DNA from: Zanthoxylum bungeanum
Taxonomy: Eukaryota; Streptophyta; Magnoliopsida; Sapindales; Rutaceae
DNA length: 64,000 nt
Assembly: GCA_019454045.1 (NCBI GenBank)
Contig: SKCR01023417.1
Location: 124,001-188,000, forward strand
Direction: 5' to 3'
In this document: in pieces, positions 19,939 through 30,090 of the stretch
Numbering within the stretch: position 1 is the first letter of the stretch
Layout: every line of letters starts with the position of its first letter
Made by a program: the position numbers and the translations under genes
The notes under the pieces: generated by a model
The model's input: the letters and a program-made list of their open reading frames with translations, nothing else
Database searches by the model: none
Told to the model about the DNA's origin: nothing

Positions 19939-20766
19939 ATGGCGGTTTCTTTACTAGGGACGTTTGTTTTATTTTGCATGGCAATGGCAATGTCATTCAT
20001 TCCCGTTTATTCTCTTTCAAAGAAATTAACAAGCTCTTATTTTGATGAAGCGTTTTACAGGCTCTGGGGAGAACAGAACTTGAAGTTAAAAGACAATTTA
20101 GTCCACATCTCACTCGATGAACACACCGGTAGCGGCTTCAAATCAAGAAACACTTATCAATATGCATTCTTCAGTGCTTCCATTAAACTACCTGCAGTTG
20201 ATAACTCAGCAGGAGTTATAGTCACGTTTTACACTTCAAACGGTGACGTTTACAAGTATTCTCACGACGAACTCGATTTCGAGTTCTTGGGACATTCTAT
20301 CAATGGAAGTTGGGTGCTACAAACAAATGTTTATGGCAATGGAAGCACTAACAGAGGCCGTGAAGAGAGGTTTAATCTTCCCTTTGACCCATCAGAAAGT
20401 TTTCATAATTACAGCATTCTTTGGACTGATAAAACGACAGTGTTTTATGTGGATTATGCACCCATTCGAGTGACACAAAAAGTTAAAGCCATGGCAGGGG
20501 ACTATCCATCTAAGCCTATGTCTTTGTATGCCACAATATGGGATGGGTCTGCTTGGGCGACAGGTGGAGGTAAACAGAAAGTTGATTACACTTATGCCCC
20601 TTTTATTTCTCAGTATTCCAATTTTTTCCTCCAAGCGTGCTCAAAGTGTGATGATGGTTTGACGACAGACGAAAAGAACAGGATGATGGAATTTAGAAGA
20701 AAATACATGACATATTCTTATTGTAATGACAAGACTAGATATCCAATTCTTCTACCAGAGTGCTAG
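19939..20766 (+). CDS. XTH: Xyloglucan endotransglucosylase/hydrolase (XTH), subgroup III-B-like, intronless
   Basis: 275 residues. XTH enzymes (GH16) cut and rejoin xyloglucan chains in the cell wall. The ATG at 19939 is chosen over the upstream TTG frame because AAAACAATGGCG is an excellent plant start context and is followed by a hydrophobic signal peptide (about residues 1-25). The catalytic motif is HDELDFEFLG at residues 109-118, with nucleophile E111 and acid/base E115 kept and Leu in place of the usual Ile. An N-glycosylation site NGST (N134) lies just after, as in most XTHs. FDPSESFHNYSILW, PMSLYATIWDGS and a C-terminal MTYSYCNDKTRYPILLPEC identify the XET_C domain and match the XTH27-30 group best. 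The tail after the last Cys is absent; that group normally has about 40 more residues, and a linker before the C-terminal domain is also short. The whole gene is one exon, whereas plant XTH genes usually have introns. Confidence 0.9.
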   Translation: MAVSLLGTFVLFCMAMAMSFIPVYSLSKKLTSSYFDEAFYRLWGEQNLKLKDNLVHISLDEHTGSGFKSRNTYQYAFFSASIKLPAVDNSAGVIVTFYTSNGDVYKYSHDELDFEFLGHSINGSWVLQTNVYGNGSTNRGREERFNLPFDPSESFHNYSILWTDKTTVFYVDYAPIRVTQKVKAMAGDYPSKPMSLYATIWDGSAWATGGGKQKVDYTYAPFISQYSNFFLQACSKCDDGLTTDEKNRMMEFRRKYMTYSYCNDKTRYPILLPEC

Positions 20767-20787
20767 AAGAACATTGATTGTTTTTTA

Positions 20788-20793
20788 AATAAA
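20788..20793 (+). terminator. Poly(A) signal of the XTH gene
   Basis: AATAAA 22 bp after the stop, in a T/A-rich 3' region. Confidence 0.5.
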
Positions 20794-20799
20794 TTATTT

Positions 20800-21681
20800 G
20801 TTTGTAATTGTTTAAATGATGAGGATATTTGCATTTTAAAATACATTTTTTTAAATAAAATTATATAGTTAATAAAATACCCATGCTCTAAACTTTGAAA
20901 CCCTAAAACTTCTGTTTTTATGTAAGCAAAGTTAAAACGATTAGCATGCCTTTGCTTTTACGAATTTTCAACCCCACAAAAATACTTTATTTTTAAATAT
21001 TTAGGTAATATAATGTCGATGGTGGTTGTTCACACTATGAAAGGTTCAAATATCGAGAAAATACAGAATTGATATTGTATGTAATCAAAAATAGATGATA
21101 AAGGTCCAAGGTTCTGGAGGGACAAATGGGGTTTGGCAGAAGGACCTATTGAGGTCCATGTATGTCAACCCAACCTGCTTGAGAAAGCTAGGAGCTTTGA
21201 TTAGTATCATCTGCCTCAGTATGCCAACTGGAGGAACCAAGATAGGATCACATGTCGACCATTTTCGAAGTCATTTCACGTATGCCCTAGTTGAGTGGAT
21301 TAGCTTCTAGAATGCTAATGATGACTATGGTAAAGCGACAGTTCTCATTGGAAGTAGCCCCTACTAGCCGCTAAAGGCATGGAGGTGGCAGAACATAGCC
21401 GCCATAGGTCATCGTAGTGGTAGTGGATTGTGCTAATTTGATTGACCAATTTATGGGTAGTTGAGAAAAGTGTGGCAACAATGATGACAATGTGACATGG
21501 ATAACGCCAGAGGCTGTGGAATAATAGATTTGGAAGCGTATATAAAGAGGTTGAAGTCTCAAAATTAAGGGTTACCAAATTTTGTATCCCAGAACTTGTA
21601 AAGAGATAAGAGCTTAAAAACTAGTGATAGAGAGAAATTTGGTAGGTTACCTGACCTAGTGAGTGAATTGTATCGGGTTAG
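20800..21681. other. Region between the XTH gene and the Ogre LTR
   Basis: AT-rich up to about 21060, then more balanced sequence with ORFs under 80 codons that match nothing I know. GTATATAAAGAGG near 21538 resembles a TATA box but has no gene behind it. Likely decayed repeat. Confidence 0.4.
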
Positions 21682-22370
21682 TGTAAGACCCGAGGTGTAT
21701 AACACAAAGAGAGTTCATTTTCGCGTTGTAGCTCGGGTCGGTATTGACCAAAAGCAGTAATAAAATACACCATATTTTCTTCCGTGAACATAGGTTGGAG
21801 CCACTCTCCACCAAACCACGTAAACTATGTGTTTGCCTACTAAGTTTACTTTAGTTCCAAACTAACCAAAATGTAGACACTGCATTTTTGCATAAGCCCG
21901 ATGATGAGCCTCGTATGGAGGCACTACCTGAAAAGTTACGGAAGTTGCGAAAAATGAATGCCGGAAGGAAGGAAAACCTCCAAAATTAGCACCTCATCGG
22001 ATTCGAACTCACTAGCCAGCCTCGAATTCGCTCAGTCAGTCTCTGTTTCAAACCTCAGCCTCGGCCCATCAACCCAGCCTCGGCCCAAATCCATCCACAC
22101 TCCAAACACCACACAAAGCCCATGCATCCACACGCCCAATGACCAAAAAGACACCATGCACGCCCAAAAGAAGAAAACCTCATGCAATCCACATGCTAAA
22201 ATCCCTTCAAAACACTTTCCAATTTAACAAAGATTTGAAATCTCATGCAAAACGCATGCTCAAATCCCCTCATCAACCTTACATGGAAAGAAAAATCTTG
22301 ACACAAGAGGAATGAGGGAAAGAGTGGCGACAATTGAAGAAAGAAAAGAAGAAAAACCCTAGGAGGCACA

Positions 22371-22381
22371 ACTATAAAAAG
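22371..22381 (+). promoter_or_regulatory. TATA box of the Ogre/Tat LTR
   Basis: CTATAAAAAGG, followed after 35 bp by GGCTCTCTTTCTCC, a typical plant transcript start environment. Confidence 0.55.
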
Positions 22382-22439
22382 GAGACCAAATCATCAAGGT
22401 TGGGGGGGCTCTCTTTCTCCACACTTTGGACGGCAAATA

Positions 22440-23150
22440 AACCAGAACCAGGGGACTTCTTCTTCTTCATCTTTCACGACCCCAACAAAAAAAAAACCTA
22501 CAACCACCGAACAAAACACATATACCAGCCATCACCAAAAATTGTGAAGTAACAACCCCCAAATAACCGAAAAAAAAAAACCACAAAAAAACCAAAACTA
22601 CAACCAAACAACCACCAAAAAACCGAGAAAAACAACCAGCAAAAGCAGCCCCAAAACCGAAGCACATCAACCATCTACCACCGAGAGAAAACAACCAGAA
22701 CCAAAACAAGAAACAACCTGCCCATTATCGAAAAAATAAACAACAAAAAACCAACAAATCACCGACAAACCACAACAAAAAAACAGAGAACAAAACAGCA
22801 AGAAACCTGAGACTAAAACAACAAGAAAACAACCAAAAATAACCAGCAAAAACAATCAAAAAAACCATAAAATAGCAGCCGCAAAATCGAACCAACCAAT
22901 AGCCAAAACATCCCCAAAACTGAACCAACCAGCAGTCAAAACAACAAAAAACAGCAGCCCAAAAATAGAAAAATAGCAGCCCAAAACAGCGAAACAGCAT
23001 CCCAAAAAATTGTGAAAATTGTGAACTGAAATAACAGAAACAGCAAACCGCAAACAACAAGCAGAAAATAACAAAATAGCAAGTGAAACAGCGAACCAGA
23101 AACATTAAACAACAAACCAGCTTCAATTCTTCCAGCGACAGCCTAACGCA
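22440..23150 (+). repeat. A/C-rich, strand-asymmetric low-complexity stretch in the Ogre/Tat LTR
   Basis: About 700 bp made mostly of A and C on the plus strand, with recurring words such as AAACAGCAGCCCAAAA and CCAACAAAACA. Long ORFs on the minus strand here (such as 22725-23126, rich in Phe, Cys, Leu, Val) are artefacts of this composition. Confidence 0.85.
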
Positions 23151-24053
23151 CTTCCGAGAAAATAACTTAAAATGTAAGACCTGAGGGCACTATTTACCAT
23201 ATTTATTTTATAGTTCCAGACGCTGCAAGCCTAGCTGGACATGAAATACGTCCTACCGGGTATGCGAAGTCCTACATTAAAGACTGTAAAATTTCTGGTC
23301 ACATTTTTCTTTCTTTGGCATTCCGTATTTATCTTTTATTTATTTATTCGCTTTCATCGTTATTTTATTATTTCAAATTTATTTTGCTATTTAGCTTTTT
23401 GTTTATTTAATTTTATTGTTGTTTTATTATTTCTTTTTTTATGTCCGTTTACATTGCATTGAAGGTTATGTGTGTTGTTATCCCTTGCGGTATATCGAAT
23501 GGAAACCCAGACGTAAATTCCGTAACCGAATCCAAATGAACGGTAATATGGTCTGTACTTGAGATACAACTCAACGTACCACTCGTAAAATACTCATATA
23601 TGCATGATTAACCCCCATTTTGTTTACTATTTATTTATTGACGCTTTTCCCGCTTTTGATTGATTTTCTTATTACATCTCGTACTTCTTAAATTAATATG
23701 CTTTTGGAATCGTGTTATTGTGCTTATTATTTGCTTGGGTATATTATTATATATATTTTTTATTCGCTTTTATGTATGAATTGCATTAAGACTTGACTAT
23801 ACTATTGTGTGAACCCGTCCATTATACTGACATAAGTAAGGGACCATTCCGAATCCAACAGTTTGAGGTCTTCCCTTGCGAGGGGTGAGTGCGGCCTTTA
23901 ATTTTTTTCAGTTCACACTGGGTGGCGGCTCCATTATTATCCGGTTTAGTCCCCCGCGGGCTACTTCGTATTCACTACGGGCTGTAAGGCCAACAATGTC
24001 GTGGTCGTCGAGCATCATAGGCATAGCGGTAAACCCTGCTTCGCTCCTACAGA

Positions 24054-24072
24054 TGGCGACTCCACTGGGGAT
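24054..24072 (+). other. tRNA-Arg type primer-binding site of the Ogre/Tat element
   Basis: TGGCGACTCCACTGGGGAT, two bases after the LTR end. It is complementary to the CCA-tailed 3' end of a plant tRNA-Arg of the type ending CCCAGTGGAGTCG (recalled from memory), as known for Ogre and related elements. Confidence 0.75.
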
Positions 24073-25232
24073 AGAGAATCGGCCCCGAAATAATGTCTTG
24101 TAGTGTCCGTGGCTTTGGCTTTGGTTAACCAAGTCTCATATATTTTGCATACCCTTTTTACCCCGATGGCGTCATGTATCGTGAAATCACTTTCACTCAA
24201 GGCGGCGGATCGTTATGTGACGACCATCACTCGTTGGCACGTAACCTAGGGTATAAAAAAGGCACGCTCACTTGGTCGCTCGAACCCTTGAGTGGGGAGA
24301 CCTAGTTGTGAGAAACCCGTTCACCGGCGGGAGCCTTTATCCATACCCTTATAAGCCCACATATGAACCATAGTTATATGTCCTATAGAAGCTACCCTTA
24401 TGCTTGTGTTTGGGACCATTATCATTTGGATCGATTTGGGGCTCTCGTCATAGGATACGAACTTGTTGGGCCACTTAAACTGGGACGAGTTTGTATCTTA
24501 TGATGATTGGGCCAAAAGTTTTCAAAATGACGATGGGCCACTTTGTGTTTGGTCCCTCTATAATTTGAAGTTGTTTAGCCACCTTATCACAAAAGTGAAA
24601 ACATGTTTGGCCTTTTCAACTGGGACAAGTTTGCACCTCGCGATAATCTGATTAAACGCTTTAAAATGATAATGGGCCAACTTGTATGAAAACCTTGATG
24701 GGCTTAGAAGGTCCAAACATGATCCGAATATGCCAAATGCATGAGTCCGATATCTGCACTGGCTTTCATCCAGGAAGGGTATGCCTTGTTATGGCATATT
24801 TGTATACTTTTGGATATCTCCAAGTCCATCCCAACAACAGTGATTACCGAGGGCCCAATTCTTCATTTCTAGACAATGACACGATCCCCATAATAGGCTT
24901 AGTCAATATTGTAAATGGGCGGTCTTTGTCTGTTACCGATGGAAAGGGACTGAGGTATCCAAGGTTCACCCTTGTTGCGTAGGAGAGAACGATTTTGTGT
25001 ACCCCATATTGGTGCATAAAATAAGCCATACCTAGGACAGAAATGGACTTACCCCGAGTGTGGGAGGAATAAGGTCGGAAAGATACATGTTGTTTCGATA
25101 ACCATATGCATCTCATGCATCTCATACATCGCATGAACACACGCATCATGCTATCTCCTTGTCTTAACAGCCATTATAGATATATGTTGGGTTAGAGAAG
25201 AAGGAAGACTTGTTAAGAAGAGGTTAGCAAGC
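24073..25232 (+). other. Leader of the Ogre/Tat element
   Basis: No convincing gene. A block of about 80 bp is duplicated at 24470-24552 and 24610-24690, around AACTGGGACGAGTTTG and AACTGGGACAAGTTTG, with GGGCCA words at both ends. The gag ATG follows at 25233. Confidence 0.6.
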
Positions 25233-26626
25233 ATGAATGCGTCAGACAATGAAAGTTCCTGCATGGATCAAGTGGAGTCCAACATCACCAAAATTACCGA
25301 GCAGCTACAAGCTTTGACTAACTCTATGGCCAATCTGACAGTACCCCGCACAGTGGGAACAGAAAACAATAAGGATGGAAGATGTGAGGTACCCCCGAAT
25401 AGGGTGAGCGAATAAATCTCTATTTTTGATGATGACATGGCTGAGTATGTTGCGGGAAGGATAGCCAGGTCTCAGACAGAGTTACAGAAACTCAGAGAAC
25501 AAGTAGAGTCAGCTACCCGCAAGCTGAAGGGAAAACATGAAGATCTGTTAGACTATGATGCAATGACTTTCGAAGAACAGCTGCCTCACCAGTTTAAGAG
25601 GCCTGACATGGCCAAGTTCAACGGGAACGGAGATCCTAGGGTCCATCTCTGACAATATGTTTCGGTGATGAGTTTAGTGGGTTTATCGAAGCATGAGGTG
25701 CAAAAGATGTTCGGGATGTCACTGGAAGGGGCGCCCATAATATGGTATAATGACCTGGAGAGAAAAGTCAGGGATGACTGGAGGGCGTTAGCGGAGGCCT
25801 TTCTGAACCAATATGCCACGGATTGGGAGATCGACTTGTCATTCCGTGACCTAGATAACACCAAACAGAAGCTAGAGGCTTCAAAGATTATGTGGATCGC
25901 TGGAGAAGCCAGCTCTTGAAGATGCAGACTCGGCCCTAGGAGAAGGACCAGATCAAGATGATCATTAAGGGCACCAAGCCCTCCATTTATAACAAGCTGA
26001 GGAGGATAACCTCAATGATTAGTTACTTTCGATAGCTAAGAGAAACTGTCATGGATATCGAGAACATAAAGTTTTATGGCCATAATAGAAGGACCATTGG
26101 TGGGCCTTCAGGGACCAAGCTCGCTCCTGCTGAGGTCACTGCCATCAGAAACATGCGATTCTCCAATTTTAGTAGACCTTTGTCAAAGGTGTTTGAAAAG
26201 CTGAAGAGGCAATGACTCCTAAAGCCTTTAGAACCTAGACCACTTCCGAGCCTTGTGCCTCCCCACCTTAACCTAAACCTATACTGTCACAACCATCAGA
26301 AAAAAGGCCATGAAACAGACAACTGCACCCGCCTTAGGCATGAGATCCAAGACCTCATTGACACCCATAAGATACCCGACCCAGAAAAAGAACAACCCAA
26401 CACACACAGAAACCTTCTACCCAACTATCACTCTGTTCCACCACACACCTACATGATCAACTTCGGCTTACCCGAAAGCTTTCTCCTCCAAACTCTCAAC
26501 CACCAAGCTTTTTGCATGGGGATATGGGATGGCAGCAGTGAAGATGAAACAGAGCAGTGGAGTGATTTATGGGAAACCTTCTTGAGCAGTGACGAAGAGG
26601 AGGTTAAGGGAATGACTCGCAGTTGA
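25233..26626 (+). pseudogene. gag: Broken Ogre/Tat gag
   Basis: Starts with a real ATG at 25233 (MNASDNESSCMDQVESN). The same frame continues through stops at 25413 and 25650 with PHQFKRPDMAKFNGNGDP and GAPIIWYNDLERKVRDDWRALAEAFLNQY-type words (25550-25830), the capsid region typical of Ogre/Tat gag. A shift near 25895 moves the frame to KDQIKMIIKGTKPSIYNKL. From about 26210 another frame carries the zinc-binding YCHNHQKKGHETDNC (26280-26325) and RHEIQDLID. The two early stops are explainable as C-to-T changes in CAA and CGA codons. Confidence 0.75.
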
Positions 26627-26800
26627 TGTTTTTATAGTGATGTAGTGGAGAAAGGAAAAGAAGTGCTAACAGAAGGCCGAGAGGTGATGGAGAATATGGA
26701 TAACACCGAGGGGGATACTGTGTTGCGTTAATTGAAGAATGCATGGGCACAAGTGAGTATATGGGAGTTATTATGCGCCTATCAAGAGAATAGGTGAGCC

Positions 26801-27627
26801 ATGGTAGAAGCTCTAAGCAAGATAATGGTACCTGAAGATGCAAACCTGACAATTTTCATAGGTTCGGTACAGAAAGAGAGTAGGCAGATGATAACGTTCT
26901 CCGAAGAAGAGCTCTCGATGGAACAGAGGAATCACAACAAGCCGCTATTCATAAAAATGGAAGTAAAAGGTAAGAAGACATCTTGTGTGATGGTGGATGA
27001 TGGCTCATCTATCAATGTGTGCCCTTTGAAGATTCTGTCAAGGTTGGGTATGCAGACAACAGATTTAAATTCCTCCAGCATGACTATCAAAGCCTATGAC
27101 AATAGCAAACGGGGAGTTGAAGGTACTTTTGTCGCAGTAGTCAAAGTGGGCTCGATAGAAGACGAGGTGTAGTTCACAGTGCTTGATATCCCAGCTACAT
27201 TTGCTATGTTATTAGGGAGGCCATGGTTTGACAAACTTGGGGGCGTGCCATCCACTTTACACCAGGTTATTAAGTTCCCACATGGAGGGGAAGTTGTCAC
27301 CATCATGGCTGAAGTAGACAATGTTATGGCTGCTTTAGACATACAGCCTTTCACAAGGTTCCAGGTGGTGGCAAACTTCGAAGAATGGGTGGACCCTAAA
27401 GTTGATAGAATCATGGAAAAATGAAATATGAGCCGGGCACAGGTTTGAGTGCTAGAGGAGCACTTCCAGATTTCAAGGGACAGACCACTAAGAGAGGATT
27501 TGGGTATGAATCTGATGGGAATGAGCCAAAGACCAAGAAGAAATGGATGAAGTTGATGGAATACTTTGTGAAAGCCACGGGATATCAAGGAGAGTCGGAA
27601 CAGGTAGAAGTCAATGGGATCATAGTA
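26801..27627 (+). pseudogene. pol: Broken Ogre/Tat aspartic protease region
   Basis: Contains ITFSEEELSMEQRNHNKPLF and CVMVDDGSSINVCPLKIL, the protease active site (DDGSS) in the form usual for this lineage, then FAMLLGRPWFDKLGGVPSTLHQ, its C-terminal motif. A TAG at 27170 interrupts it in frame. After a shift near 27421 the next frame reads YEPGTGLSARGALPDFKG, which resembles the segment between protease and reverse transcriptase. The sequence leaves the family at about 27628. Confidence 0.75.
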
Positions 27628-27931
27628 CCAAAATCTTGTGACGCTAAAATTCATAACATATTGCTTCACAAGAAGCAACAACACTAAAAGTACAATATTT
27701 AGTAGGGGTGTTCATAGGATTGGGTCAACCCCCGACTTGGAACGGTACAATTTTGGTAACTGTAAGATAACAAATATATCGTTAAAACATGGGATTCATC
27801 TTTCAAAGAAGATGAGTCCACAAACAGAAGATGAGAAGGTTAGAATGTCTAACCAACCTTATGCTCCCTCTTCTTCTTCTTCTTTTCTTGTGAAGCAATA
27901 TGTTATGAATTTTAGCGTCGTAAGATTTTGG
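27628..27931. repeat. Near-perfect 47-bp inverted repeat with a 210-bp spacer
   Basis: 27628-27674 and 27885-27931 are inverted copies with 45 of 47 positions matching by hand comparison (core CAATATGTTATGAATTTTAG). Probably the two subterminal regions of the CACTA remnant brought close by deletion. Confidence 0.85.
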
Positions 27932-28012
27932 CGATGCTAAATTATAGATTTGGCTTCGACGTTTTCGGCAACGTTAAAACTTTAGACTCTAAAGATCCTA
28001 TTTCTTGTAGTG
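27628..28012 (+). mobile_element. Deleted CACTA (En/Spm-type) DNA transposon, right end
   Basis: The right end TTTCTTGTAGTG at 28001-28012 is the inverse of the CACTACAAGAAA terminus of plant CACTA elements. Next to it are subterminal words (GCGTCGTAAGATTTTGG, GGCGATGCTAAA). A matching inverted copy of the subterminal region lies at 27628-27674, but the left CACTA terminus is missing. Confidence 0.6.
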
Positions 28013-28109
28013 ATCATCATCCCCACTCCCATCATAAGAAAATAAACCCAAAAATGTTGTTTTTTGGGATCTTCATCTTGTCAATTAATCACTCATTGGA
28101 AGAACTGGC

Positions 28110-29474
28110 TGTTAGGGCTGGTGCTTGGAGCACCAATATGGATAGTGTTTATGTCCGGTTCATAGATACGAACAATTCATTTTCTATAATATTACATATT
28201 TATGGTAGCACCTCTTATCTTATATATATATATATATATGCGATCCAATTTGATTAGAATAAAACTAAATCTAGTTTATTCATATGTATATATTAGACAA
28301 TGACCCGAGGATTTACAACGTAATGCGCAGTTGCAACATAGGTTGTAATTGACATTGGGAAGCGTCACTATAAGTTGTATATTCTCAAACAAAGTTCCTA
28401 GTCAAAATTTACTAACACGAGTCGGTTAGTAAAGTCTTTTTAATTGATTTAAAATTATTTTTTTGTTTGACCTTTTTACCCCCAACTAACACCATTTTCA
28501 TGAAAAATAAAAAATCTTTTATCTTTCTTCATCGGTTGATGATGCACGAAATTTACTCCATTTTTGAGAGCTTCCAAAGTTCATTTTGAGAGAAAAGAAA
28601 GAAAGTGATTAAACCAAGAAAAATCTTAAGGATTTTTGAAGATTTGTGAGGTAAATTTTATTTCCTTTAGCTAGAAAATTTGTTTTCTTATTCTTGATTT
28701 TTTAGAATTGTTCTAGGGTTTCTTTTAGTCTCTAAATTTTGGGGCTTTTTGATATGGATGATTGATTGAGTGACTTTGAGCATTGTAGATATACTTTGAA
28801 CGAAATTAGTATAATTTGTGTTCAACTTATTGTTAGACAACTTAGTTGCAATTTTAGTGTGTAATGACCACTCTTGTTATATCTAGAATTATTCTAGATT
28901 TGTTCATTATTGATGACTTTGATTTGGTGTGAGATTAATTTGATTAGTCTTGAGAAAATTATATTTAAAACATCAAAAATGATAATTTTTGCTCACTATT
29001 TTAGACCTGGAAATCTGGAAAAAAAAAATTTTATGACAAATATGCCATTTGGATGTGTATTGGATCTGAAAATTATTTCGGAGTGAAAATATGCGAAAAC
29101 GGCGAACCACGGTGTTACCGGATGAAATTCGGGCTAACCGGATAAAGGCTATCCAAAGAGTGAATTCTTCACTGTTTGGGCAGCCCATGGATTGATCAAA
29201 TACTATCGAGGCTGACCAAGGCAGTTCCGTATGTTTTCGATTGGTCCGTTCAGTAGAAAACTTTTTTTATGCCTTTTCACGGAAAATCATTTTCGTAAAG
29301 GTTTCGCTATATTTTCATAATTAATTATGTCGTTATATGATATCGAATAATATGTTTAGCTGAAATATGAATAAATTATAGATATATAATATCAAAAAAT
29401 TTATTCGATAACTTTAAAAGTTTTAAAATTACGATTTCGCCCAAACTGCGCCTCCGCTACGTATGACCCGAACA
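28110..29474 (+). mobile_element. Element G: 5' LTR (Copia, family 2), shortened
   Basis: Starts TGTTAGGGCTGG. The first ~330 bp match 35425-35745, the element's other LTR, closely (GTGCTTGGAGCACC against GTGCTCGGAGCGCC; shared ATTTATGGTAGCACCTCTT). The 5' copy lacks sequence present at 35746-35903, so it carries a deletion near 28440. It ends CCGAACA just before a primer-site remnant. Confidence 0.6.
28219..28241. repeat. (TA)n microsatellite in the LTR of G
   Basis: About eleven TA units, with a shorter TA run at the matching place in the other LTR (35530-35542). Confidence 0.85.
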
Positions 29475-29477
29475 AAA

Positions 29478-30090
29478 TGGATCAGAGCGGGTCTGATCCT
29501 ACATCCATCACATATTTCATGCTTGATAGATGATACACAATCCAATTTTGATATTTTCACATGCTTGTTATCTAGATGTTTCTTGATTTTTCGGTTTTAC
29601 GCTAACAGAAAACGTAACTAAGATTTAATGGTTAAGTTAAGTTATGTTTTCCCGAGTAGAATTAAAACTTTGAGAAATTGAACTAGATTAAATATCTCCA
29701 TTTGATGTAGAGTTAAACCCATTTTAGAAATATCTCTGTTAAATAAGGCTTTATAGTAACTTGTATTATTAATACTTGTTTCTTTGTCCGTCTTATCAGT
29801 ACGGATGCGAATGATTTCCTGATGATGTAGCTATATCGTGCCAAAGCTATGCAGTTATGGATGATGGTAGTTCATTTGTTCTGGTAGAACTTATATGACA
29901 AGAGACAAATTCAAGTGAAAGTGAATTTCCTGAATGTGCCAAAACTGTCAGGACTACATTGGTAGCTTGAGTTTGTCATTGACAAGTGTAGCCTTGTTAT
30001 GCCTCATGTGAACGTGCCAAAGCTGTCAAAAAAGAAACAGTCAGGACCAAAATCAGAAGTCACAATGAGTGTAATTGAAAATGAGTTGTC
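29478..30090 (+). other. Primer-site remnant and leader of element G, first part
   Basis: ATGGATCAGAGC at 29477 is the Met-type primer site with bases lost. The leader carries GTGCCAAAGCTGTCA-type copies at 29838, 29936 and 30014, and is interrupted at 30091 by a solo LTR. Confidence 0.55.

Larger units (their letters stand above)
21682..24051 (+). mobile_element. 5' LTR of the Ogre/Tat element
   Basis: The end is well placed, since GCTCCTACA at 24051 is followed by the primer site. The start TGTAAGACCCG at 21682 is inferred. It puts a TATA box (CTATAAAAAGG, 22371) about 690 bp into the LTR, which is reasonable. A second TGTAAGACC at 23173 is the alternative start. Confidence 0.55.
21682..27627 (+). 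mobile_element. Ogre/Tat-type Gypsy element, 5' half only
   Basis: In order: a long LTR, a tRNA-Arg type primer site, a 1.1-kb leader, gag and protease with Ogre/Tat-specific words. Reverse transcriptase, RNase H, integrase and the 3' LTR are missing; the sequence passes into a CACTA transposon end at 27628. The coding part has several stops and at least two frameshifts. Confidence 0.75.

Noticed and set aside
21345..21578. 77-codon minus-strand ORF between the XTH gene and the Ogre LTR
   Set aside because: No recognisable domain, no promoter or start context, and an overlapping ORF in another frame of similar length.
22725..23126. 133-codon minus-strand ORF rich in Phe, Cys, Leu, Val
   Set aside because: Product of the A/C-only-like composition of the opposite strand; no domain and no start context.
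23173..24051. Start of the Ogre LTR at the second TGTAAGACC
   Set aside because: It would leave the TATA box at 22371 outside the LTR; kept only as an alternative.
27094..27684. 196-codon minus-strand ORF
   Set aside because: Antisense to the Ogre protease region, which has recognisable words in the plus sense.
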